Positions 33,544-41,323 of a stretch of DNA of 41,418 nt are shown here, in pieces (within the stretch, counting starts at the first letter, position 1; each line of letters begins with the position of its first letter). This DNA is from Defluviitaleaceae bacterium (GTDB lineage Bacteria > Bacillota_I > Bacilli_A > MOL361 > Turicibacteraceae): the NCBI GenBank assembly GCA_009778135.1, contig WRKJ01000097.1:1-41418 (forward strand), in the 5' to 3' direction. The notes under the pieces were generated by a model. It saw only the letters and a list, made by a program, of their open reading frames with translations, did no database searches and had not been told where the DNA came from. The translations under genes were made by a program, and so were the position numbers.

Positions 33544-34545
33544 CTAGCCTTTTACCGAACCAATCAATACACCTTTTACAAAGTACTTTTGTAAAAATGG
33601 ATAAACCATAATAATTGGAACCGTCGAAACGACCATTACACCATACCTAATGACTTGAGCCAACTGTTGGCGTCGATGGGCAGCAATCGCTGCATCAGCA
33701 CCTTCTGGCATAGAATGCATATTTTGCTGGACAAGTAATTCTCTTAAAATCATTTGAAGTGGCCACATGCTTCTATCTCGTAAGAAAATCAAAGCTGGAA
33801 ACCAACTATTCCAGTTAGCAACCCCAAAGAAGAGTGCCATCACAGCGATGATTGGCATAGAAAGCGGTAAAATGATTTTAATAAACATGACAAAGTCATT
33901 ACATCCATCCATGATCGCTGCTTCTTCCATCTCTCGTGGGATATTAGAAGCAAAAAACGCTCGAGTAACCAAAATATGCCAAACTGCTGTTGCACCCGGC
34001 AAAATAATCGCCCAAATCGTGTCACGCATCCCCAAATTCTGAATTAAGATAAATGTTGGAATGATCCCACCACCGAAGAACATCGTAATCATGATAAAGA
34101 TCATAAATACTTTTTTTCCGTAAAACTCTGGTCGACTTAAAGCGTAAGCTGCCGGAATGGTAACGACTAAATTCACTAATGTGCCTAATACTGTATAAAT
34201 AATGGTATTCCCATAACCTCTCCAAATATCAGAATTATTGAAAATCAACTGATACCCTTCCCAAGTAACACCCATCGGCCATAACACCATTTGACCTGAA
34301 GCGACATAATGCGGCTCGCTAATGGAAGCACTTAAAACGAAAATTAGTGGGTACAAGGTGACGATTAATGCAAGAACGAGATAAACGTAAATGAAGAATA
34401 AGAAAACTTTATCACCTTTAGATTCTTGAATTTTCCATGTTTTTTTTCGAGCCTGCACCTCAGCAACAACTTCGTTAACTTTTTGCTGCTGAACAGCATC
34501 TATCGTCAGTTTTTTTCTTGCATCTAATTTACTATGCTCTACCAT
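33544..34545 (-). CDS. ABC sugar importer permease, LplC/YtcP type
   Basis: 333-residue inner-membrane permease with a long basic N-terminal extension (about 1-48) and six hydrophobic helices. The EAA loop that docks the ATPase is EMEEAAIMDGCNDFVMFIKI (about 216-235). The C-terminal FLQKYFVKGVLIGSVKG ending is typical of this group (MalG-like). The ATG overlaps the lplB-type gene by 7 bases (ATGGTAG), so the two permeases are co-translated. Confidence 0.95.
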   Translation of the reverse strand: MVEHSKLDARKKLTIDAVQQQKVNEVVAEVQARKKTWKIQESKGDKVFLFFIYVYLVLALIVTLYPLIFVLSASISEPHYVASGQMVLWPMGVTWEGYQLIFNNSDIWRGYGNTIIYTVLGTLVNLVVTIPAAYALSRPEFYGKKVFMIFIMITMFFGGGIIPTFILIQNLGMRDTIWAIILPGATAVWHILVTRAFFASNIPREMEEAAIMDGCNDFVMFIKIILPLSMPIIAVMALFFGVANWNSWFPALIFLRDRSMWPLQMILRELLVQQNMHSMPEGADAAIAAHRRQQLAQVIRYGVMVVSTVPIIMVYPFLQKYFVKGVLIGSVKG

Positions 34546-35477
34546 AATCCACTACCACTCACTTTCTTTGAGATATAGTTCACAACAATCAGAAGCCCTG
34601 CATTAATCACTGAATTAAACAAACCAACAGCCGTTGCAAAACTAAACCGTCCACCTTCAATACCTACTTCAAAAACATAAGTAGAAATAACCCTTGAGGT
34701 CGTTAGATTAAGTGGCGTTTGTAACAAAATAATCCGCTCAAACCCATTGGTCATAATGCTACCAAAGCTTAAGATCAATAAGACGACTATCGTAGGTTTA
34801 ATCGCTGGTAGATTAATATGCCACATTCGTTTCATCCGAGATGCACCATCTACAATGGCAGCTTCATGAAGCGTTGGATCGACACCTGCAAGCGCTGCTA
34901 GATAAATAACTGTTCCCCAACCTGTAGACTGCCAAATACCCGACCACACATAAACGCTTGGAAACCATCCAGGAAGCGATAAAAAGTTAGTAGGTGAAAT
35001 ACCGACAATTCCAAGTAAATTGTTAATCAGACCTTCTGGCGTTAAAAAAGAAATAATCATTCCAGTCATGACGACAATCGAGATAAAATGAGGCGCATAT
35101 GTCACTGTCTGCGTGAATTTTTTAAAGAATCCATCCTTTGCTTCATTAAAAGCAAGTGCCAAGATAATCGGCATTGGAAAAGCTGCAACGATTTGATAAA
35201 GACTTAAAAAGATTGTATTCCTCATAATCTGCCAGAAAAAGTGGCTGTTGAAGAAAGCTTCAAAATGTCTAAATCCTACCCACTCACTGCCCCAAATGCC
35301 CCGCGGTGCACTAAAGTTTTGAAACCCCATCAAAATACCATACATTGGAATATATGCAAAAACAAAAACGGATAGAAACGCTAAAAAGATAAATGCATAT
35401 AATTGTGAGCTTTTTTTAACATTTCTAATGAAGCTTCCTTTTTTCTTAAAATTTTCAAATTCGACAGTCGATTCCAA
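34539..35477 (-). CDS. ABC sugar importer permease, LplB type
   Basis: 312-residue permease with six hydrophobic helices. YIPMYGILMGFQNFSAPRG (just after helix 1) and the EAA loop TLHEAAIVDGASRMKRMWHI are the family marks of LplB/YteP. I use a TTG start at 35477 because AAAGGAGTGG lies 8 bases upstream; the longer frame reaching back to 35525 begins at a TTG without a site. First structural gene of the operon controlled by the promoter and palindrome at 35594-35653. Confidence 0.93.
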   Translation of the reverse strand: MESTVEFENFKKKGSFIRNVKKSSQLYAFIFLAFLSVFVFAYIPMYGILMGFQNFSAPRGIWGSEWVGFRHFEAFFNSHFFWQIMRNTIFLSLYQIVAAFPMPIILALAFNEAKDGFFKKFTQTVTYAPHFISIVVMTGMIISFLTPEGLINNLLGIVGISPTNFLSLPGWFPSVYVWSGIWQSTGWGTVIYLAALAGVDPTLHEAAIVDGASRMKRMWHINLPAIKPTIVVLLILSFGSIMTNGFERIILLQTPLNLTTSRVISTYVFEVGIEGGRFSFATAVGLFNSVINAGLLIVVNYISKKVSGSGLW

Positions 35478-35526
35478 GATGACCACTCCTTTAATTCTAC
35501 TAAAGCCGACTTCCAAAAAACGCAAT

Positions 35527-35577
35527 TCACAAGTGACATGATATGCCAGTAAGTCTACTAAAATAACACCTACTCAT
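35527..35577 (-). CDS. possible 16-residue leader peptide
   Basis: In the transcript leader, between the palindrome and lplB, a small frame (MSRCYFSRLTGISCHL) starts with ATG about 11 bases after GGAGG and ends 49 bases before the TTG start of the permease gene. It may be a regulatory leader or chance. Confidence 0.3.
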   Translation of the reverse strand: MSRCYFSRLTGISCHL

Positions 35578-35593
35578 GAATCCACATTCCTCC

Positions 35594-35653
35594 AAATTGG
35601 TATATACCAATTTCAGATAGTCTTATTATAACAACTTTTTAACCAAAATGCAA
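35594..35653 (-). promoter_or_regulatory. promoter and GntR-type operator of the ABC/MupG/GntR operon
   Basis: Minus strand: TTGCAT (35648-35653), 17-base spacer, TATAAT (35625-35630). Immediately downstream of the start point lies the perfect 20-base palindrome AAATTGGTATATACCAATTT (35594-35613). Its core TGGTATATACCA resembles DasR/NagR sites of the HutC subgroup, and the operon's last gene encoded such a regulator before the IS insertion. Confidence 0.85.
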
Positions 35654-35901
35654 GCCCTTTATTAAATGAAAGCAACTTTCATAAATTTAAGCTGCATTAA
35701 AATTCGACGAAAGCACCTAATTCTACGCCTCTTGAGTAAAAAAACGTCAACCAGTTTTAACGCTTCCCTGCTTAGGTTAAGAAAAAATGTCCATTGACAA
35801 ACCGACCCTTACCGAAAGTTTTATCCTTGACATTTTTCTAGCCCTATTAGTATGGACATGCTTCTTTAATATTTACAAAAAACTTCTACTGAAAGCGAAC
35901 A

Positions 35902-36918
35902 TCACTTTTTATTCAACCTTTTTGCTATCATTTGTGTGAGTGTCTGAGTTGTATCACACGTATGCTCCCAATACATGATGCCATAAAGCCCCTGCGCTTT
36001 CAAATAATCAATTTTATGTGCAATAGATGCCTCATCATCATAACTGATGTAAGACGACCCGTTAAACAAATAAGGTGCTTTTGCATCTTCATCCCAATAA
36101 CGAACAAAGCCATTCTTATCTATATATTCTTTTTGTAAAACACCATAAGTTGGGCCAAAATCGCCAATGGTTTCAGCCGGTTGTCGATAGCCGTTATGTT
36201 CATTGATAACGCCATCCCACTTTCGACTATAAAAGGCAGCGCCAATCACCAGTTTTTCTTTTGGAACACCTGCATCGATGAACATGTCAACCGCTGTTTT
36301 TGTACTTGAAGTTGAATTTGCATAATTAAACAAGTTCGTATGATGCCCTGTCGTTTTCACATGGGCATCTGCCATATCATAAGTCATAATTTGGACATAA
36401 TCTAACAGTTTAGCCACTTTATCCATTTCAGTACCTTCAATATAATAACTGCCAGCTCCCGCTGCAATGGTCAGCATTAAATGATCCGCTGTCGGAATCG
36501 TATCTAATGCATCTCGGATTTCCTTTAGCAATAAGGTAAAGGTTTGTTTATCTTCATCTCTGGCATCAATCCCAGCTGCTGAATTTGTCGGATACTCCCA
36601 GTCTAAATCAATCCCGTTAAGATTGGCTTGTATGACAAGTTGTTTTGCACTTTCGGCAAATTTTTTGCGACCCGTTTCCGTAATCGCTGCATCAGAAAAC
36701 CCACCTGCTCCCCATCCTCCGACGGACAGTAAAATCTTGATCTGAGGGTTAAGTTTCCTGATTCTTTCTAAATCTGCGATATATTTGTCTGCTTCCCATG
36801 AAACTTCACCGTCTTTAACAAGTCCAAAGGCAATGTTAATCCCATCCAAACTTTGAATGTCTGTTTCTGTCATAGAACTGAGTGTATGCGACCATACATA
36901 ACCAATTAATCGACTCAT
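35902..36918 (-). CDS. cytosolic GH18 chitinase-like glycosidase
   Basis: 338-residue family 18 glycoside hydrolase. The active-site strand NGIDLDWEYP carries the DxDxE motif with catalytic Glu about 108. ILLSVGGWGAGGFSD is the substrate-loop motif, and MTYDM and the late GIMYWEHT strand complete the barrel. There is no signal peptide, so the enzyme acts inside the cell, probably on imported GlcNAc oligomers. I use the ATG at 36918, 10 bases after AAGGA; an in-frame GTG three codons earlier touches that site. It follows cutC by 13 bases in one operon under a GntR-type operator. Confidence 0.93.
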   Translation of the reverse strand: MSRLIGYVWSHTLSSMTETDIQSLDGINIAFGLVKDGEVSWEADKYIADLERIRKLNPQIKILLSVGGWGAGGFSDAAITETGRKKFAESAKQLVIQANLNGIDLDWEYPTNSAAGIDARDEDKQTFTLLLKEIRDALDTIPTADHLMLTIAAGAGSYYIEGTEMDKVAKLLDYVQIMTYDMADAHVKTTGHHTNLFNYANSTSSTKTAVDMFIDAGVPKEKLVIGAAFYSRKWDGVINEHNGYRQPAETIGDFGPTYGVLQKEYIDKNGFVRYWDEDAKAPYLFNGSSYISYDDEASIAHKIDYLKAQGLYGIMYWEHTCDTTQTLTQMIAKRLNKK

Positions 36919-36931
36919 GTTGTCCACGTCC

Positions 36932-37597
36932 TTATTCGCTTTTCAAATATTGCATCAGCTCAGATACTTTACAACGAGCTACAACATCATTTACTCGAAC
37001 CGCTGATCCTAAATGTGCCGATTGAGCACCCGTTTGAATTAAAATCGGCTTTACATTATCAAAATTGACCCCACCACCGACCAAGATATCAATATGACCT
37101 GAACTTTCAATCATTTCTTTAATCAACATTGTATTTTCTTCGACAGGGGTTAGACCTCCAGAAGTCAGAATCGTCGTGATCTGTTGGTATGTCGATAATT
37201 TTTTTGTGCTGTGAACAACATCTGTTTCATCAATTGCGCGATGAAATGTCACGTCAAGTCCTTCACAAACTGCTAAAAGAGACGCCAACTTCTCAAAATC
37301 AATCTCATTTTCTTCGGTTAATACACCTAGTACAACACCTTTTGCACCAAGTTCACGTGCGATTTGAATGTCTTTTTTCATCAATTCAATTTCATCATTG
37401 TCATAAATAAAACTTGCACTATGTGGCCTGATCATGACATTCACTGGAATTTTGACCGCATTGACAACTGCTTCAATCAAACCATAACTAGGGGTCAATC
37501 CACCTTCAGATAAAGCTGAAACAAGTTCAATTTGTCCAGCGCCACCTGCTTCGATTGCACGTGCGTCTTTAACTGTTGTTGCAATAATTTCAATCAT
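36932..37597 (-). CDS. cutC: CutC family protein
   Basis: TIM-barrel protein of 221 residues, family annotated as copper homeostasis protein CutC, though its biochemical role is unsettled. Typical stretches: MIEIIATTVKDARAIEAGGA at the start, IELVSALSEGGLTPS, VNVMIRPHSASFIYDNDE, VVLGVLTEENEID, LDVTFHRAIDE, ILTSGG and IDILVGGGVNFDNV. The longer frame to 37657 is rejected because family members start with MIEI. The gene stands first in an operon with the GH18 enzyme, under a promoter overlapped by the GntR-type palindrome, which argues for a role in sugar metabolism here rather than copper. Confidence 0.92.
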   Translation of the reverse strand: MIEIIATTVKDARAIEAGGAGQIELVSALSEGGLTPSYGLIEAVVNAVKIPVNVMIRPHSASFIYDNDEIELMKKDIQIARELGAKGVVLGVLTEENEIDFEKLASLLAVCEGLDVTFHRAIDETDVVHSTKKLSTYQQITTILTSGGLTPVEENTMLIKEMIESSGHIDILVGGGVNFDNVKPILIQTGAQSAHLGSAVRVNDVVARCKVSELMQYLKSE

Positions 37598-37628
37598 GCT
37601 ACCACCACTTCGCATCAATTTTTTAAAG

Positions 37629-37670
37629 ATTGGTCTATACCAATTATAGCACGCCAATTTAAAATTTCAA
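37629..37670 (-). promoter_or_regulatory. promoter and GntR-type operator of the cutC-GH18 operon
   Basis: Minus strand: TTGAAA (37665-37670), 16-base spacer, TATAAT (37643-37648). The palindrome ATTGGTCTATACCAAT (37629-37644) overlaps the last bases of the -10 box and the start point, so bound repressor would block polymerase. It differs in one base from the core of the palindrome at 35594. Confidence 0.85.
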
Positions 37671-37782
37671 GCCTTTTAAAGCAATTATTTTTTAATTCTC
37701 GACTTTCGCAGTTAAAAGCATTAACAATCAAAACTCGCATTTGTTGGCATCAAAAACTTCTCACAGCTTACGTGAACATTCA

Positions 37783-39483
37783 TCATGCCATTTCGGAGCG
37801 TGCTGACAGTTTAATCTCACAATCCTTTCTATAAAACGCAATTCCATACTTAATAATCGTCGTATAGCCTTCATTTACAAGCTCAGCAGCATCGTTCTTT
37901 TCTTCAATTTGAACCAACGCAGCATCACATGCTTCTTCTAAATCTTTTGCAACATTCGCAACTTTAACTTCAATAATAATCGCAGGTTTTCTAATAGAAG
38001 TTGGTCGGATAAATAGATCTGCTCTTCCATCACCAGATTCTCGATTAGACTTCGTCGCATAGCCTTCCATCGTACTTGTCACAGCGACTAAAAAGCCATG
38101 ATAAAATGCTTCTTTGCTATCAAAATAGCTAATCGTACTCGCAAGCATTTCGGTTAATTCATGTTGAAAAGTTTTCGCATTTCCATTCAAAATCGCATGA
38201 TAAAGAGGCTTTAAATCAGTCGTCTTTACCTGCTCATCAAACCATTCGATAATGTGTCGCTGGTAAATATACAAAATTTCTTTATTCGGAATGGTGAGCT
38301 CAAGATAGTTTTGAACACCAATTTGCTTTTTCGAAACTTTTTTTAAGTATCCTGTAAAGAATAAAAAACTCCATAAGTGATCCATTGTTTTCGTAATATC
38401 AGCATAGACAATGTCTTCCATAATTGGTTTTGTGAGTGCTTTTCCTATGATTAACTGTTCAATTTCTTCTTTTACTTGATGATCCGAAATGGCAATCAGA
38501 TCTCTAATAATAGAGTTTGAACTCGTATTAGACCAGTGAGGAGATGGGAATTTCATTTTGTTGTAAATGACATCGTATAAATATTTAATCACACTCCAAG
38601 GGTTATAAACGGTTGTTTCTCCAAACAAGTAACCATTATACCAGTCACGCATGTCATCATGCTTTCCTTCTAATCCGTAATAAGTTAGCATTTCTGATAC
38701 TTCAGCCTCTGTGAAACCATAGTATTCACCAAATCCATCATTTAAAATTGACACAATGTTCAAATTATTTAGTCCTGTAAAAATACTTTCTTTACTCACA
38801 CGCAAACATCCTGTCAAAACTGCAAACTGAATATTCCTATTCGTTTTGAAAGCAGATGAAAAAAAACCTCGAATAAATTGAATCATTTCATCATAATAAC
38901 CCGAAAAATATGCTTTTTCTAGCGGAACATCATACTCATCAATGAGAATGATGACTTTTTTATCATAATGACGTTCTAAACAAGTCGATAAAAATTCTAA
39001 ACTTGTCCGAAGTTCACTTCTACTTGCTTTGCGGCTTAAAAATCTCTTGTAGATTGCTTTTTCGTCTTCGTCTATTCTTTCGCTTTTAAGCAAGTGATCA
39101 TGTCTTCTAAATTCATAGGACAACTCTATGACTAGCATTTCCATTGCTTCTTCAAAATCGGCAGCTTCAACATCTTTGAGCTCTAATTTAATAACAGGAT
39201 AACTATTTTGATGAGATAAATAAGTCGCATCTTCTTTAGATATGTGAAGCCCATCAAAAATGAAAGATTTTTCTGCCAATAAGTTATCAAAGAAGTGTTG
39301 TAACATGCTGATATTTAAAGATTTACCAAATCTTCGTGGACGTGTAAACAGATTCACTTTACCTTTTCTATCTAGAAGATCTTTAACAAGTAAGGTCTTG
39401 TCCACATAATAGTAATCATTGAAAATCATATCATCAAACTCTTCAACCCCAATAGGCATTGGTTTTAACTTCACAACACTCAC
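37783..39483 (-). CDS. AAA-ATPase-like / PD-(D/E)XK nuclease protein
   Basis: About 566 residues, large family with an N-terminal AAA-ATPase-like domain and a C-terminal PD-(D/E)XK domain (PF09820 plus PF08011). Seen: the nucleotide-binding loop NLFTRPRRFGKSLNISML (about 44-61), Walker B KVIILIDEYDVPL, then RNIQFAVLTGCLRVSKES, and the nuclease core GDGRADLFIRP...IIIEVKV with Asp, Glu and Lys in place. Function unproven; the family spreads widely in anaerobes and is suspected to be mobile or defence-related. The start is uncertain: GTG at 39483 has GGTGAT upstream; a later ATG at PMPIGVEEF is possible. Confidence 0.85.
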   Translation of the reverse strand: MSVVKLKPMPIGVEEFDDMIFNDYYYVDKTLLVKDLLDRKGKVNLFTRPRRFGKSLNISMLQHFFDNLLAEKSFIFDGLHISKEDATYLSHQNSYPVIKLELKDVEAADFEEAMEMLVIELSYEFRRHDHLLKSERIDEDEKAIYKRFLSRKASRSELRTSLEFLSTCLERHYDKKVIILIDEYDVPLEKAYFSGYYDEMIQFIRGFFSSAFKTNRNIQFAVLTGCLRVSKESIFTGLNNLNIVSILNDGFGEYYGFTEAEVSEMLTYYGLEGKHDDMRDWYNGYLFGETTVYNPWSVIKYLYDVIYNKMKFPSPHWSNTSSNSIIRDLIAISDHQVKEEIEQLIIGKALTKPIMEDIVYADITKTMDHLWSFLFFTGYLKKVSKKQIGVQNYLELTIPNKEILYIYQRHIIEWFDEQVKTTDLKPLYHAILNGNAKTFQHELTEMLASTISYFDSKEAFYHGFLVAVTSTMEGYATKSNRESGDGRADLFIRPTSIRKPAIIIEVKVANVAKDLEEACDAALVQIEEKNDAAELVNEGYTTIIKYGIAFYRKDCEIKLSARSEMA

Positions 39484-39488
39484 TTTAA

Positions 39489-39713
39489 TCACCACTTTCT
39501 AAACGTCATCCGTACTTCTTCTATTATAACCCATTCGGTATCTTTTTTCCACTGTTGATCTAGACTGTTCGCTCCATCATCTTCGAGAAATGTCATCAAA
39601 TCGAACTTGTAAACAACCTTCTTTTTGACGAAAAAATGGGAATCAATTGACCGTTGATCGGACATCATTTCAATAACGTTAAATACAGAGTATGGACAAA
39701 TTAGCTTTTCCAT
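39489..39713 (-). CDS. doubtful small protein upstream of the AAA/nuclease gene
   Basis: 74-codon frame ending 6 bases inside the start region of the AAA/nuclease gene. The composition is protein-like (KKKVVYKFDLMTFLEDDG, KKDTEWVIIEEVRMTF), but there is no ribosome binding site before its ATG and no known domain. Its 5' end overlaps the divergent ROK promoter. It could be a real small upstream gene or chance. Confidence 0.3.
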   Translation of the reverse strand: MEKLICPYSVFNVIEMMSDQRSIDSHFFVKKKVVYKFDLMTFLEDDGANSLDQQWKKDTEWVIIEEVRMTFRKW

Positions 39714-39721
39714 GTTAAACT
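39693..39721 (+). promoter_or_regulatory. promoter of the ROK kinase gene
   Basis: TGGACA (39693-39698), 17-base spacer, TAAACT (39716-39721). The start point would be about 28 bases before the ATG at 39756. No GntR palindrome is present. Confidence 0.6.
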
Positions 39722-39755
39722 GTAAGCAATGAACAATTATTTGGAGGTTTTTTGA

Positions 39756-40649
39756 ATGAACTTATTAACGTTTGATTTTGGTGGTAGAAGTGTGAAGTAT
39801 AGCTTATGGACTGAAAATAAACTGCTCGATACCCACAGCTTCTCGACACCCGAGACATGGGCTGAAATGCAAGAAGAACTGCTTAAAATAAAGGCTTGCT
39901 TTGAAAAGGATTACACTTTAGATGGTGCAGCTTTCAGCACACCAGGCTGTGTAGACCAAGAAAATGATGTCATCGGAGGCAACTCTGCAATTAGCTTTCT
40001 TCACGAACTCTCCATGAGAAAAGAGCTTTCGGAACTCCTGGGTTTACCTGTCACCCTTGAAAATGATGCCAATTGTGCCGCTTTAGCCGAAGTTTGGTCC
40101 GGTGCTGCAACAGGTGCTAAAAATGTGTTATTTGTTGTGGTCGGAACAGGTGTCGGCGGTGCTATTGTTTCAGAAGGAAGAATTAACCCAGGTACGCACT
40201 TTTATGGTGGTGAATTTGGCTCTATGTTCTTAAACATCGACGGTCTCCCTCGTCGACAAAACTTGAGCGGTTTAGGAACTGCAGTTTGTATGGCAGAGCG
40301 TTATTGCGACCGGCTTGGTGTCCCTCATCTTACCTACACAGGTCTCGACGTTTTTGAAAAAGCTAAACAAGGCGATACCATTGCCCAAGAAGAAGTTGAA
40401 ACCTTTCACAAATATTTAAGCATCGGGTTATTTAACTTGCAAGTCAGTTTCGATCCTGAAATGATCATTATCGGTGGCGGGATTTCAGCTAATCAAGAAA
40501 TTATCTCAACCCTTGAATCACGGGTTAACGACTTACTCGCACAATCAGGTCTCAATGACTTTAAAGCAAAAATTTTGCCATGCCAGTATAAAAATGATGC
40601 TAACTTGTTAGGCGCTGTCAAAAACTTTTATGATAAAGTAAAAAGTTAG
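39756..40649 (+). CDS. ROK family sugar kinase
   Basis: 297-residue ROK kinase. The ATP-binding start is LLTFDFGGRSVKYSLW, the sugar-binding and catalytic part LENDANCAALAE (Asp near 109), then VVVGTGVGGAIVSEG and GTHFYGGEFGSM. The cysteine zinc motif CxCGxxGC found in many glucokinases and NagC-like repressors is absent, as in BglK-type kinases of Bacillota. There is no DNA-binding domain, so it is an enzyme. The substrate is unknown; a role in phosphorylating imported GlcNAc or disaccharides for MupG/NagA is inference. TTGGAGG lies 9 bases before the ATG. Confidence 0.92.
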   Translation: MNLLTFDFGGRSVKYSLWTENKLLDTHSFSTPETWAEMQEELLKIKACFEKDYTLDGAAFSTPGCVDQENDVIGGNSAISFLHELSMRKELSELLGLPVTLENDANCAALAEVWSGAATGAKNVLFVVVGTGVGGAIVSEGRINPGTHFYGGEFGSMFLNIDGLPRRQNLSGLGTAVCMAERYCDRLGVPHLTYTGLDVFEKAKQGDTIAQEEVETFHKYLSIGLFNLQVSFDPEMIIIGGGISANQEIISTLESRVNDLLAQSGLNDFKAKILPCQYKNDANLLGAVKNFYDKVKS

Positions 40650-40681
40650 TCCCATAACATGGATACAAACGAGGTGATCAC

Positions 40682-40843
40682 ATGAAGTTATATCACGGAA
40701 GTAACATGGCTGTGAAAAATCCTAGGATTTTAACAGCACTTCACACATCAGATTTTGGAACAGGATTTTATACAACGTCTAGCTTTGCACAAGCAAAGCG
40801 ATGGTCAAAAATTAAAACACGTCGTAGAAGAAAAGGGAGTTGA
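40682..40843 (+). pseudogene. truncated DUF3990-type protein (ADP-ribosyltransferase-like toxin remnant)
   Basis: A 53-codon frame starts MKLYHGSNMAVKNP and contains TSDFGTGFYTTSSFAQAKRW, the N-terminal core of DUF3990 proteins, then stops after a basic run (KTRRRRKGS). Full family members are about 150 residues or more, so the C-terminal two-thirds are gone. The frame is too short for ordinary gene finding. GAGGTG precedes the ATG. The stop overlaps the next gene's start region, which suggests that an internal deletion joined the two genes. Confidence 0.75.
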
Positions 40844-40848
40844 GTCTC

Positions 40849-41103
40849 TTGAAGTTTGATCAAACAAGAATGTTGATTCGGCTTGATAAAGAGCTGACTA
40901 AACTCATCATGACCTCACGCAACATTTCTGAACTAGAAGCGCTTGAAATTTTTTTAAATTCTGAAACATATCAAATGATTCTTGATCCCGAACTTAGAAT
41001 GTGGGAGTTTGCACCTCTTGCCATTTTTGATATGTGGGAAAATGAAATTGCCAATGGAGACCCGAGAGAATCCCTTTATATCCGAGGTGATGAAATTGGA
41101 TAA
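40849..41103 (+). CDS. small unknown protein of a DUF3990-type cassette
   Basis: About 84 residues, helical, with no signal or membrane segment. It begins LKFDQTRMLIRLDKELTKL and includes SELEALEIFLNSETYQMILD and an acidic, Trp-containing middle (MWEFAPLAIFDMWENEIANG). Small proteins of this kind stand between DUF3990 and DUF3791 genes and may be antitoxins. The start is probably TTG at 40849, 9 bases after AGGGAG; ATG at 40870 is an alternative. It overlaps the next gene. Confidence 0.65.
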   Translation: MKFDQTRMLIRLDKELTKLIMTSRNISELEALEIFLNSETYQMILDPELRMWEFAPLAIFDMWENEIANGDPRESLYIRGDEIG

Positions 41104-41323
41104 AGAATTTGAATTTTTTATCTATTTATTAGAACATTACTCAAAATACAAACATACAACTGCCGATAAAATGCTCCACATTTGGAACACAAGTCTTGTT
41201 CACAGTGAAGAACGTTTGACAGACTTTATATTAGCTATGTATTGGTTGTACCATACCCAAGCGCTCGACAATGCTTTTAAAGATATTGATCATTTAATTA
41301 AAACCGGAGAACCGTTATATTAG
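41096..41323 (+). CDS. DUF3791-like small protein
   Basis: 75 residues if it starts at the TTG at 41096, 6-7 bases after GAGGTG; ATG at 41090 adds two residues but lies too close to that site. The FIYLLEHYSKYKHTTADKML start and LYHTQALDNAFKDIDHLI end fit the DUF3791 pattern of proteins that accompany DUF3990. The gene overlaps the preceding one by 8 bases. With the toxin-like gene truncated, this may be a leftover antitoxin side. From 41324 to the window end no further gene is seen. Confidence 0.65.
   Translation: MDKEFEFFIYLLEHYSKYKHTTADKMLHIWNTSLVHSEERLTDFILAMYWLYHTQALDNAFKDIDHLIKTGEPLY

Larger units (their letters stand above)
35478..35901. other. 424-base intergenic region upstream of the ABC operon
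   Basis: It contains the leader with a possible 16-codon reading frame, the palindrome and the promoter of the ABC operon (35594-35653). From about 35654 to 35901 no gene is seen. There is an inverted repeat ATGTCCAT/ATGGACAT on either side of about 35800-35855 and two TTGACA boxes on the plus strand without a convincing -10. The GH18 stop is at 35902, and no clear terminator follows it. Confidence 0.5.
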
